Positions 1 to 7,284 of a DNA stretch of 64,000 nucleotides are shown in pieces. The notes beneath the pieces were generated by a model that saw only the letters and a list, made by a program, of their open reading frames with translations, had not been told where the DNA came from and did not search any database. The DNA comes from CAZHNW01 sp942491575 (GTDB taxonomy: Bacteria; Spirochaetota; UBA4802; UBA5550): the NCBI GenBank assembly GCA_942491575.1, contig CALOBT010000031.1, positions 2,170,001 to 2,234,000 of the forward strand, read 5' to 3'. How positions within the stretch are numbered: the first letter of the stretch is position 1; each line of letters starts with the position of its first letter. The position numbers were made by a program, and so were the translations under genes.

Positions 1-109
1 GGTTCTCATTGAAAAGAACCTCCCAGTTTGAAAGTGTATATATTTCCTCATCGTTTCCACAGGCGATAAAGGGGAGAAGGAGAAGTGTAAGTAATAATAT
101 TTTTTTCAT
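1..109 (-). CDS. Lipoprotein, N-terminal part only (runs off left edge)
   Basis: Reading leftward from the ATG at 109-107, 36 codons are open to the window edge. The product begins MKKILLLTLLLLPFIAC, a short basic n-region, a leucine-rich core and a lipobox-like FIAC with the lipidated Cys at residue 17, followed by GNDEEIY. This is a typical type II signal peptide, so the mature protein should be anchored in a membrane facing the periplasm or outside. The visible mature part is too short to place in a family. No strong ribosome-binding site is seen upstream. Confidence 0.6.
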   Translation of the reverse strand, partial: MKKILLLTLLLLPFIACGNDEEIYTLSNWEVLFNEN

Positions 110-238
110 AAGTTTACTGAGACAGATGATCTGATGAACATCAGTTTATTACTTCCTCCAAAAAAAGTTGTCAAGAAAATAAACTGACGGGCCAGGTTTA
201 TTACATTATTGAATTAATTTTGTATACTGTAAAAATAA

Positions 239-267
239 TTGACAAATCAAAAAAAATAGTCATAATT
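239..267 (+). promoter_or_regulatory. Sigma-70-like promoter for the STAS gene
   Basis: TTGACA at 239-244 and ATAATT at 262-267 are separated by 17 bp (CATAAT at 261-266 would give 16). Transcription would start near 274, leaving a leader of about 140 nt before the GTG at 414. The rest of 110-413 is AT-rich and shows no gene. Confidence 0.45.
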
Positions 268-413
268 ATTACCAGTAATCTCTTTCGTGACACGTCAGGA
301 GTGAAAAAGCAAATTCTGAAAATTTATTCCCCTGATTTCAGACTGGAATTAACTCTTTGATAAATATTTTTTTCTTTTGGCCGATAATATAGCTAGTACT
401 TCAGGAGATTAAA

Positions 414-764
414 GTGGTATCAGTTGATGTTAATACATACGGATCGATAACAGTTTTAAATGTCAGTGGTAAATTTTTTACTGATTCAATTCAGTATATA
501 AATGACATTTGGAACATGGAAGTTGAAAAGAGGCCTGGGATTATTGCGATCAATTGCAGCCAACTCAGCAGCATTGATTCTGCTGCGGTAGGTACACTTG
601 TCAGGTTTCTGAATTTCGCAATGGAACAGAATATTGAGCTGGTCTTTATCGAATTAAATAAAGAAATCAGACGTCTTTTTGATACTGCAAAGTTGAATGA
701 TTTTTTTAAAATTACATCCACTCAACAATTTTGCAGAAAATATCAAATTTTAATTCCCGCCTGA
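414..764 (+). CDS. STAS-domain protein (anti-sigma factor antagonist type)
   Basis: This 116-residue protein is one STAS domain, the fold of SpoIIAA/RsbV antagonists that bind a serine-kinase anti-sigma factor when dephosphorylated. The order is an N-terminal strand pair (SITVLNVSGKF), then INCSQLSSIDSAAVGTLV, where the Ser after Asp (about residue 56) sits at the usual phosphorylation site, and a C-terminal helix. The start is GTG at 414, preceded by AGGAG at 403-407. The gene stands alone; no cognate kinase or sigma factor is next to it. A second STAS gene (55598) and a SpoIIE-type phosphatase (51667) are in the window and could belong to the same kind of network. Family assignment is firm; partners are unknown. 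Confidence 0.85.
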   Translation: MVSVDVNTYGSITVLNVSGKFFTDSIQYINDIWNMEVEKRPGIIAINCSQLSSIDSAAVGTLVRFLNFAMEQNIELVFIELNKEIRRLFDTAKLNDFFKITSTQQFCRKYQILIPA

Positions 765-787
765 TTTTTCAAAGCCCCTTGTTGATG

Positions 788-1249
788 CTATTTAATTTCA
801 GACTTCAATTTTTCAACTAATGCCTTGTAGTGTCCATTGGAAAAGGTTTTATATACGTTTATTCCTTCATCCTTCAGTGTCTGCAGAATTTTTTGAAACT
901 GACTTTTCTCTTCACCGGTGTTGAATATTTTAGTGCAGATGCCGTGCCTTTTTCCGTATCCGCATTTCATGCATGAAGGATTATGCCTTTTGGAGACGGT
1001 AATGGCATGATTATAGTCATTTTTGTAGCAGAAGGGGCAAAGTTCGTAATTAAGACCTGACGCCTGGTGTTTGGAAATTCTTTTTTCTATTTGTTCCCAG
1101 TATTTTTTTGCATCTTTTTCAGACCATGACATCAGTTCTTCACGGTCACCTTCCTGAAAATACCAATCTTTTGGTATGGTGTACATCTCTTCCAGATTAT
1201 CAGCCTTGGATTCCATAAAAGAGACGAGAAATTTATTGTATTTATTCAT
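788..1249 (-). CDS. Zinc-ribbon-like hypothetical protein
   Basis: The 153-residue protein has a charged helical N-terminal half and a cysteine cluster: CPFC at residues 71-74, then CMKC at 93-96 and one more Cys at 105. Two CxxC knuckles about 20 residues apart are the mark of a structural zinc ribbon. The C-terminal 40 residues are again helical and lysine-rich. No signal peptide or membrane segment is seen, so it should be cytoplasmic. It is convergent with the STAS gene. I do not recognise a named family; nucleic-acid or protein binding is possible but unproven. Confidence 0.6.
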   Translation of the reverse strand: MNKYNKFLVSFMESKADNLEEMYTIPKDWYFQEGDREELMSWSEKDAKKYWEQIEKRISKHQASGLNYELCPFCYKNDYNHAITVSKRHNPSCMKCGYGKRHGICTKIFNTGEEKSQFQKILQTLKDEGINVYKTFSNGHYKALVEKLKSEIK

Positions 1250-1442
1250 TTGCTATTAACCCTCTAAAAACCCTAGGTGGGTCACTGAAATGATTTTTAA
1301 AATATTGTCAAATCATTTCTGATCATTAAGAGTTATTTAAGCAAAAACATAAAGATTTGCAACTACTTTATTCCTTCGAGAAAAACTTTCCTTCTACTGG
1401 GATGCAATTTCTGAGAATGTCTGTAAATGAACATGACAGGAG

Positions 1443-1470
1443 TTGACATTTTTTGATAAATGTGTATATC
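1443..1470 (+). promoter_or_regulatory. Candidate promoter of the hydrogenase operon
   Basis: TTGACA at 1443-1448 and TATATC at 1465-1470 are 16 bp apart. It would produce a leader of roughly 280 nt before the ATG at 1755, covering the hairpins at 1534-1621 and the palindrome at 1666-1692. No other convincing promoter is seen closer to the gene, apart from a TATATT at 1685-1690 that lacks a -35 box. Confidence 0.4.
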
Positions 1471-1533
1471 ATAATATGTAATTAAGCATTACCTGGCTTT
1501 TTCAAAAAAATAATCGAAGATTATTTCCGGCAT

Positions 1534-1635
1534 CAGGGAATTTTAAATAATTCCCCCTGGGGGGAAATCCCTATAGTAAAAATAGGCTATCCCCTACTGG
1601 CAAAAAGTATTCGTGCCTATTGCAATTATTTTTTT
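1534..1635 (+). promoter_or_regulatory. Structured leader with terminator-like hairpin before the hydrogenase operon
   Basis: Two hairpins are visible. CAGGGAATT (1534-1542) pairs with AATTCCCCCTG (1549-1559), with two extra Cs. AATAGGC (1581-1587) pairs with GCCTATT (1615-1621), and a run of seven Ts follows at 1629-1635. The second looks like a weak intrinsic terminator inside the untranslated leader. Attenuation or a ligand-binding RNA is inference; I cannot match it to a known riboswitch. Confidence 0.3.
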
Positions 1636-1665
1636 ATTATCATTTATTAGATATCTTTTCCGGAA

Positions 1666-1692
1666 CTAATGTAGACTGACCGTCTATATTAG
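1666..1692. promoter_or_regulatory. 27-bp operator-like palindrome upstream of the hydrogenase operon
   Basis: The 11-nt arms CTAATGTAGAC and GTCTATATTAG flank a 5-bp centre and match at 10 of 11 positions. The inner TAGAC-5-GTCTA core resembles known operators of TetR-family repressors. It lies 62 bp before the first gene of the Mbh operon. The palindrome is seen directly; the regulator is unknown, though five TetR proteins are encoded in this window. Confidence 0.5.
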
Positions 1693-1754
1693 AAAAAGCT
1701 AAATTACTGGAAAATAAAAATTCCGGCAAAAATAAAAAAACGAGGAATTGGGTT

Positions 1755-2270
1755 ATGAGATTTATTTTTTGTGCTTCAATCAGTTTGGTGATTTATCTGG
1801 CCCTTACTGCCGGGTCCGGTGATGTTCTATTTTTATGGTCTATTGAAGAACTGGTCATTGGCCCCTTTATCAGTATGTTTGTAGGCTTTGTAAGCGCTAA
1901 AATCGTTCCAAAATCTGTAGAGAAAGAGATTGGAAATCCCATTAAGTGGTTTTTTGCCTCTATCTACATGATTGGTCCTTTCTTCCTTTCACTTCTTATC
2001 GCAAATTTTGAAGTTCTTTATCGGATTATTACAGGTCGCATTAATCCGGCTATTGTTAAAGTCGAAACCGGACTTAAAACTGAGACGGGTACTTATTTCC
2101 TCGCAAATTCGATTACTCTATCTCCCGGAACATTGACGTTAGCCGTTGATGAAGATACTCATGATCTCTACATTCATTGTCTTCAATGGGATAAAGGTGA
2201 GGATGAAGCAGCGACTCCCAATGATGTTTCAACCTTTTCTTATTTCTGGATGAAGAATATTTTCGGTTAA
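1755..2270 (+). CDS. mbhA: Mbh hydrogenase subunit A (MrpE-like antiporter subunit)
   Basis: The 171-residue protein matches the MrpE/MnhE family: two or three N-terminal membrane segments, then a cytoplasmic domain holding the family pattern SITLSPGTLTLAV followed by LYIHCLQW. In Mbh complexes it belongs to the Mrp-like sodium/proton antiporter module in the cytoplasmic membrane. It starts at ATG 1755 with GAGGA at 1743-1747. It is the first gene of a tightly packed operon ending at 10015, in the order known for Pyrococcus mbhA-N. Assignment to Mbh rather than a free Mrp antiporter follows from the hydrogenase genes downstream. Confidence 0.9.
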   Translation: MRFIFCASISLVIYLALTAGSGDVLFLWSIEELVIGPFISMFVGFVSAKIVPKSVEKEIGNPIKWFFASIYMIGPFFLSLLIANFEVLYRIITGRINPAIVKVETGLKTETGTYFLANSITLSPGTLTLAVDEDTHDLYIHCLQWDKGEDEAATPNDVSTFSYFWMKNIFG

Positions 2271-2283
2271 AAAGGAAACCATT

Positions 2284-2544
2284 ATGCAACAGTTTCTGAT
2301 TGTCTCAGCCCTGATTATAAGCAGCCTGATACTGATTATGGTAGTCCGAATTGCATTCAGCAAGAACGTACCTGAACGTATTGTAGCTCTGGATACCATT
2401 AATACCATGGTAATTGCCCTTATGATAGTACTTGGGGCTTATACAAGAAAAGCACTCTATATTGATATCGGCATTGTTTACGGTTTTATCTCATTTATCG
2501 GAACCCTGTATATTGCCAGATATCTCAGAGAGGAGAGAAGATAA
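2284..2544 (+). CDS. mbhB: Mbh hydrogenase subunit B (MrpF-like)
   Basis: An 86-residue protein with three predicted membrane helices, matching MrpF/MnhF in length and in the conserved stretch around VPERIVALDTINTM (residues 31-44), where an Asp lies in the membrane. It belongs to the ion-translocating module. It starts 13 bp after mbhA behind AAAGGA and its stop directly precedes the mbhC start. Confidence 0.88.
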   Translation: MQQFLIVSALIISSLILIMVVRIAFSKNVPERIVALDTINTMVIALMIVLGAYTRKALYIDIGIVYGFISFIGTLYIARYLREERR

Positions 2545-2545
2545 T

Positions 2546-2941
2546 ATGGATACACTTGTCTACGCTTTAATAGGATTTGGACTGTTTATCAGTTCAATGA
2601 GTGTTGTCGGATTAATGAGGTTTCCTGATATTTATACCAGACTTCATGCAGCAACCAAAACAACAACCTTCGGCAGTATTTTTATTGTTGGGGGGGTTAT
2701 TACAAACAACCTTGTCCATATGGATAAATCGAGTATCGTAATAGTAATTCATGCCATACTTGCCCTGCTGGTTATTATTTTTACTAATCCCATCAGTGCA
2801 CATGCAATTGCACGGGCCTCAATGATTTCCGGTGTTCGTCCCTATGGAGTTAAGATAAATCAATTTCCCGGTCAAAAAAGAAGCAGTAAGACTGCAAAAA
2901 CAGTCAAGGAAACCGGGGAAAAAGAGGAGGGTAGCCAATGA
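2546..2941 (+). CDS. mbhC: Mbh hydrogenase subunit C (MrpG-like)
   Basis: This is an MrpG/MnhG family protein of 131 residues. Three membrane helices come first, with the family signature GLMRFPDIYTRLHAATK at about residues 22-38 and FTNPISAHAIARAS near residue 80. A lysine-rich tail follows. The frame stays open upstream to 2432 inside mbhB, but I chose the ATG at 2546 because it follows the mbhB stop directly, has GGAGAGAAG upstream and gives the normal family N-terminus. The stop overlaps the next ATG (ATGA), indicating translational coupling. Confidence 0.88.
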   Translation: MDTLVYALIGFGLFISSMSVVGLMRFPDIYTRLHAATKTTTFGSIFIVGGVITNNLVHMDKSSIVIVIHAILALLVIIFTNPISAHAIARASMISGVRPYGVKINQFPGQKRSSKTAKTVKETGEKEEGSQ

Positions 2942-3183
2942 TTACAGCGGTAATTTTTATTATACTCTGCCTGGTCGTTATTGTGACGGCCCTGCTCAGC
3001 ATTTACTTCAGAGATCTCCTTGCCAGTGTTGTTAGTTATTCAGTAATGAGTCTCGTGCTTACCGTGATATTTTTTAATCTTGATGCACCTGATGTAGCCA
3101 TCGCGGAAGCGGCTATCGGTGCTGCACTTACCATATGTATTTTTGTTATTGCCATCAGATTGACAAGGAGGAGAGAAGAATGA
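2938..3183 (+). CDS. mbhD: Mbh hydrogenase subunit D (DUF4040, MrpA C-terminal-like)
   Basis: An 81-residue protein with three membrane helices, matching MbhD/DUF4040, which corresponds to part of the C-terminal region of MrpA. The conserved stretch LDAPDVAIAEAAIGAAL (about residues 48-64) carries acidic residues inside the membrane that are thought to belong to the ion path. It overlaps mbhC and the next gene by ATGA junctions. Length and position agree with the archaeal operon. Confidence 0.88.
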   Translation: MITAVIFIILCLVVIVTALLSIYFRDLLASVVSYSVMSLVLTVIFFNLDAPDVAIAEAAIGAALTICIFVIAIRLTRRREE

Positions 3184-4028
3184 AGGTTGGATCAGTTTTA
3201 AGTTTTCTTTCTCTTTTTCTCATCGCAGGATTTTTGTTTGTAGGCATCAGTCGACTTCATCCTGTTGGAGAACCCCTCGGAAATACGCAGGTTTTTGAAG
3301 CTCGAAGCGAGTTGAAGACTGATACTAAAAATGTAAACACCATGGATGACTATTTTTTAAGAAACGGTCAGAGAGAAACCGGATCGAATAATATTGTTGC
3401 CAGTGTTGTTTTTGATTACCGTGCATTTGATACTCTTGGTGAAGCAACAGTTCTTTTTCTGGTTGTTTCCAGTATATACATGCTTTTATTTTCTGCATTG
3501 AAGAAGAAAAAACCTGTACTCAGCCTTCGGGATGAGAAGACAGGATTCCCAATAAACATGACAAGAATTGTTTCGAACGGAGCATATTTTATGTATCCGA
3601 TGATTCTTGCCTTCGGATTTTATCTGGTAGTTCACGGTCACCTTTCACCCGGTGGAGGTTTCCAGGGGGGGGCAGTTATGGCTTCCGGTACAGCCCTGCT
3701 TCTTATCAGTTCGTATATCACTAACCATATTCAGAAAACCTATAAGATTTTCTCATTTTTTGAATCTCTCGGGCTGACGATTTTTATTGGATTTGGTTTC
3801 CTGGGAATTGGTGTATCTTTTCTGTTTAATTTCCTGGCAGGTGCCTCTCCGGATTTTTTAGGAAGGGTAATTGCATTTGGTCCGAATCCGGGATATTTAA
3901 ATTCCGCAGGTATACTGCCAATTCTCAGTCTTGCCATCGGTGTTGAGGTCTTCTTTGGTCTCAGTATTATTCTGATTTCTCTATTCCATCTTTCCCGAAA
4001 GGAAGATGAACAGAAACAGAAATATTAG
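3180..4028 (+). CDS. mbhE/mbhF fusion: Fused Mbh hydrogenase subunits E and F (MrpB-like)
   Basis: The 282-residue product joins two subunits that are separate in Pyrococcus. Residues 1-110 match MbhE, with the hallmark NNIVASVVFDYRAFDTLGEAT (split here as VVFDYRAFDTLGEAT, about 75-90). Residues 125-282 match MbhF/MrpB, with FYLVVHGHLSPGGGFQGGA near 160. The linker (KKKKPVLSLRDEKTGF) is charged. I chose ATG 3180 because it overlaps the mbhD stop as ATGA; the frame also runs back to 3135 inside mbhD. MnhB/MrpA-like fusions of this kind are known in some bacterial Mrp systems. The role is in the Na+/H+ module. Confidence 0.85.
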   Translation: MKVGSVLSFLSLFLIAGFLFVGISRLHPVGEPLGNTQVFEARSELKTDTKNVNTMDDYFLRNGQRETGSNNIVASVVFDYRAFDTLGEATVLFLVVSSIYMLLFSALKKKKPVLSLRDEKTGFPINMTRIVSNGAYFMYPMILAFGFYLVVHGHLSPGGGFQGGAVMASGTALLLISSYITNHIQKTYKIFSFFESLGLTIFIGFGFLGIGVSFLFNFLAGASPDFLGRVIAFGPNPGYLNSAGILPILSLAIGVEVFFGLSIILISLFHLSRKEDEQKQKY

Positions 4029-4046
4029 GCAAATGAGGTAAAGAAA

Positions 4047-4406
4047 GTGAGTAATTATTTTTTATACGTAACGGTGGTACTGCTGATTTTTATCGGTGTT
4101 GTATCACTTCTATACAAAAGAAATCTGATTAAAATTGTTATCGCACTCAATATTGTAGAGAGCGGCCTGAATCTGTTTTTTCTTACTCTCGCTTATCGGC
4201 CCGGCGGAACTGCACCTATTTTTACGCTGGCGCCGGAGTTGGAAAAGCTTAAAATGGTGCTTCCCACCCCGCAGGCTTTGATTCTTACCAATATTGTTAT
4301 CGGGTTTGCCACCTCCGCTCTCATGCTGACCCTGGCAATCCTGACTTATAGAAATAATAAAACGCTGGATATACAGAAACTGAGAGGCGTAGAAGAACAT
4401 GATTAA
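4047..4406 (+). CDS. mbhG: Mbh hydrogenase subunit G (MrpC/NuoK-like)
   Basis: A 119-residue protein with three membrane helices, homologous to MrpC and NuoK. The membrane glutamate of the family is in IALNIVESGLNLFF (about residue 38), and LTNIVIGFATSALML forms the third helix. The start is GTG at 4047, after a GAGG at 4035-4038. The end overlaps mbhH by 8 bp. It should be a small proton-path subunit next to the antiporter-like subunit H. Confidence 0.88.
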   Translation: MSNYFLYVTVVLLIFIGVVSLLYKRNLIKIVIALNIVESGLNLFFLTLAYRPGGTAPIFTLAPELEKLKMVLPTPQALILTNIVIGFATSALMLTLAILTYRNNKTLDIQKLRGVEEHD

Positions 4407-5955
4407 GCATATACCTATTTTAATAATAGCGGTTCCTCTTCTTGCTGCCTTCATGCTTCCCATTGCGGGGCGTATTAATACGAAGTTGAGGGACCTGCTG
4501 GTACTGGCAGTCCTGCTGATAGTAAATTTCCTTCTGTTCTACATTCTGCCCGAAGTGGCTTTGAACGGGAAAGTATTGTACTATGTTGTCGGTGCTGCAG
4601 ATCCAACTCTTGTTAATCCTGAAAATCTTTCCTTTCCAATTCGGATAGTCCTGAAGATAGACGGTTTTGCACTTTTCATGGGGATCATTTCTTCAGTGGT
4701 TGCACTGGCTGCCTTCCTTTACTCCCTGCAGCACATAAAGAATGATGATAAAAAGAATTATTATATGATTCTTTTGATGCTCATGATGGTGGGTATGCTG
4801 GGACTGGAATTTACAAATGATCTTTTTAACTTCTTTGTTTTTATGGAAGTATTATCAATTTCCTGTGCAGCACTGGTTGCGTACAATACTGATAAGGCAC
4901 ATCCCCCCTATGCAGGGTATAAGTATATGCTTATCAGTGCCATTGCAACGAGTTTTCTTCTCCTGGGAATCGGATTCACTTATGCACAGTACGGATCATT
5001 CAATATAGACTATATCCATAATGAGATGATTCACTCTCTCCTGGATAAGATGGCTATGATATTTATGATTATACCGCTGGCAATGAAGGCTGGAGCAATT
5101 CCCATGCATATGTGGGTACCGGATACATATTCCGAAGCTCCTGCCCCCATCACTGCAATGCTGGTTACTGCCAGCCAGGCGAGTCTCTACGGACTTTTCA
5201 GGTTGATTTTTTCACTCTACGGTAATCCCATCAGTAATATCTCCATAAACTACCATACTCTCGGCTGGATAATAATTGGTCTGGGTGTTCTTTCCATGTT
5301 TATCGGTGTGGCCATGGCTCTGGTTCAGCATGATGTGAAGCGCCTCATGGCCTTTCATGCCGTAAGTCAAACGGGATACATGCTTCTTGGAGTCGGTGTC
5401 GGGATTGCAGTTTATGCGGCAAAAGATGGAGGGGCTGCCTTTGAAACCTTTGGTCGGGTCGCAATGATCGGTGGAATTTTCCACATAATGAATCACGCCT
5501 TCTATAAGGGACTTCTCTTCTTTACTTCAGGTGTTATCGTCAGTAGATTCGGAACGCGTAACCTTGATAAAATGATTGGACTGGCCCACAGGGATACATT
5601 TACTACGGTTGCTTTTATAATAGGAGCAATGGCTATTGCAGGTATACCACCTTTTAACGGCTTTGCTTCAAAAATATTGATTTATGAATCAGTCTATAAG
5701 TTCAGTCCTGTCCTTTCAATCATTGCCATGTTTGTTTCTGTATTGACCCTGGCATCGTTTGTTAAGGTTTTCTACAGTGCCTTTCTTGGGCCAAAGCGAG
5801 ATGATCTTATAGTAGATAAAACTCCTCTTCCTCTCGGAATGAAAGCAGGAATGGGGATACTCTGTGTGCTGGTTATTTTACTGGGCCTCTTTCCTGAGGT
5901 CATTATTGATACACTTGTCAAACCCGCTGTTTCTGCGCTGGTTACTATACGATAG
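4399..5955 (+). CDS. mbhH: Mbh hydrogenase subunit H (MrpD/NuoN-like antiporter subunit)
   Basis: The 518-residue protein has about 14 membrane helices and is an antiporter-like subunit of the MrpD/NuoL-M-N superfamily. Key charged residues are present: Glu150 in FFVFMEVLSIS, Lys230 in PLAMKAGAIPMHMW, Lys314 in HDVKRLMAFH, and His366/Lys370 in NHAFYKGLLFF. These form the central polar axis that moves protons in related complexes. Length is normal and no break is seen. It overlaps mbhG by 8 bp and is followed 11 bp later by mbhI. It is the main candidate for ion pumping driven by ferredoxin oxidation. Confidence 0.92.
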   Translation: MIKHIPILIIAVPLLAAFMLPIAGRINTKLRDLLVLAVLLIVNFLLFYILPEVALNGKVLYYVVGAADPTLVNPENLSFPIRIVLKIDGFALFMGIISSVVALAAFLYSLQHIKNDDKKNYYMILLMLMMVGMLGLEFTNDLFNFFVFMEVLSISCAALVAYNTDKAHPPYAGYKYMLISAIATSFLLLGIGFTYAQYGSFNIDYIHNEMIHSLLDKMAMIFMIIPLAMKAGAIPMHMWVPDTYSEAPAPITAMLVTASQASLYGLFRLIFSLYGNPISNISINYHTLGWIIIGLGVLSMFIGVAMALVQHDVKRLMAFHAVSQTGYMLLGVGVGIAVYAAKDGGAAFETFGRVAMIGGIFHIMNHAFYKGLLFFTSGVIVSRFGTRNLDKMIGLAHRDTFTTVAFIIGAMAIAGIPPFNGFASKILIYESVYKFSPVLSIIAMFVSVLTLASFVKVFYSAFLGPKRDDLIVDKTPLPLGMKAGMGILCVLVILLGLFPEVIIDTLVKPAVSALVTIR

Positions 5956-5966
5956 AGGATACAATC

Positions 5967-6317
5967 ATGAATGATCGTTATCTTTCACTGGATATATCAG
6001 GAATTTTCTGGGACCCCCTGGCACTGGTTATTATCCTAATTGCCTTCATGGTTCTGATATTCCTCTGGGGGAAATTTTCCTTCAGAAAGGATTACAATGA
6101 GAATACAGGGCAGGTTAAACCCTTTAATTCCGGTAATGTTGAGGAGATAGATTACAATGTACAGTCTTCAAATCTCTACTGGGGTTTCAGGCGTGCCCTC
6201 AATGGCTTCTATACCCGAATGATAGAATATCATGATGGAGACCTGAATAATTATTTAAAATGGATGGTCATCATCGTGGCGCTATGTCTTCTCCTCATTA
6301 GCGGAGGATTTCTGTAA
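5967..6317 (+). CDS. mbhI: Mbh hydrogenase subunit I
   Basis: A 116-residue protein with one N-terminal and one C-terminal membrane helix and a cytoplasmic middle containing YNVQSSNLYWGFRRALNGFY, which resembles MbhI. In the Pyrococcus structure this subunit helps link the antiporter-like and hydrogenase modules. The stop shares a base with the mbhJ start (TAATG). Assignment rests on position, size and this motif. Confidence 0.8.
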   Translation: MNDRYLSLDISGIFWDPLALVIILIAFMVLIFLWGKFSFRKDYNENTGQVKPFNSGNVEEIDYNVQSSNLYWGFRRALNGFYTRMIEYHDGDLNNYLKWMVIIVALCLLLISGGFL

Positions 6318-6754
6318 TGAAAAATAATCAAATAAAATATCTTAAAAAGTCTCTTTGGGCCTTTCATTTGAATGCGGGTTCCTGTAATGCCTGTGACATT
6401 GAAATACTGGCTGCCCTGACTCCCAGGTATGATGCAGAACGCTTTGGAATCAAACTGGTGGGAACACCGCGGCATGCTGATATCCTTCTTGTGACCGGAA
6501 CAATGACAGAGAAAATTCGTCATCAGGTTATGCGCGTATATGAACAGGTTCCGGACCCGAAACTGGTAATGGTTATCGGCGGCTGTGGTGCTACCAAGGG
6601 TGTTTTTCAGGATTCATACGCAATGGCGGGACCCATCGATACATTCATTCCCGTCGATGTCTATGTTCCCGGCTGTCCGCCACGGCCTGATGCGATTATC
6701 TATGGTGTTGCCAAGGCATGGGAAAAATTGGAAGCATTGGAGAATGTAAAATGA
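6317..6754 (+). CDS. mbhJ: Mbh hydrogenase small subunit J (NuoB-like)
   Basis: The 145-residue protein is the [NiFe]-hydrogenase small subunit of group 4, homologous to NuoB. It carries the four Cys that hold the proximal [4Fe-4S] cluster: Cys23 and Cys26 in GSCNACDIEI, Cys90 in VIGGCGATKG and Cys120 in VPGCPPRPD. It passes electrons between the ferredoxin-like subunit N and the NiFe site in subunit L, on the cytoplasmic face of the membrane. The last bases overlap mbhK by an ATGA junction. Confidence 0.93.
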   Translation: MKNNQIKYLKKSLWAFHLNAGSCNACDIEILAALTPRYDAERFGIKLVGTPRHADILLVTGTMTEKIRHQVMRVYEQVPDPKLVMVIGGCGATKGVFQDSYAMAGPIDTFIPVDVYVPGCPPRPDAIIYGVAKAWEKLEALENVK

Positions 6755-7284
6755 AAAATTCACCTGAAGAAGTTGCCAGGCGCCTCAAGGAGGCCTTTGG
6801 AGAAGATATAACCGGTGTTCGTGTTATGGAAAAGAGCGCCGGTGTAATGGAAGATGTAAAGCAGAAAGGACTCTGGGTCACCATGGCCAGAAGAGTCTTT
6901 CACCGTGCTATACTGTTTTTAAAGACAAATTACGGGCAGCCGCATATCTGCTGTCCCATGGCATCGAAAGAATATGATGATGGTTTGGAACTTATTTATC
7001 CATTTACACTGTTTTCCGGTGCAGGTTACATGCGTGAGTTCACCGTAACGATAACCGTATTTATACCGAAATCCGACTTCAGGATTCGAACGATCACCGA
7101 TATTATTCCCGGTATCCTCTATATGGAGAGGGAAACAAGAGAAATGCTCGGCGTATGGTTTGAAGATATACCTGATGAAAGACGGCTTTATACACCTGAT
7201 TACCTTGAGGATGATAACTTCCCCCTGAGAGAAGACTTTAAAGATCCTCATGAAAAAGAGGAAATTTCCGGAGGAAGTCAATGA
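6751..7284 (+). CDS. mbhK: Mbh hydrogenase subunit K (NuoC-like)
   Basis: The 177-residue protein belongs to the respiratory-chain 30-kDa (NuoC) family. The conserved part includes FRIRTITDIIPGILYMERETREMLG (quoted in pieces: ITDIIPGILYMERE near residue 112, then REMLGVWFEDIPDERRLYTPDY). It packs against the large subunit. The frame is open back to 6718, but ATG 6751 gives an ATGA overlap with mbhJ and has GGAG at 6739-6742 at good distance. ATG of mbhL overlaps its stop. Confidence 0.88.
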   Translation: MKNSPEEVARRLKEAFGEDITGVRVMEKSAGVMEDVKQKGLWVTMARRVFHRAILFLKTNYGQPHICCPMASKEYDDGLELIYPFTLFSGAGYMREFTVTITVFIPKSDFRIRTITDIIPGILYMERETREMLGVWFEDIPDERRLYTPDYLEDDNFPLREDFKDPHEKEEISGGSQ

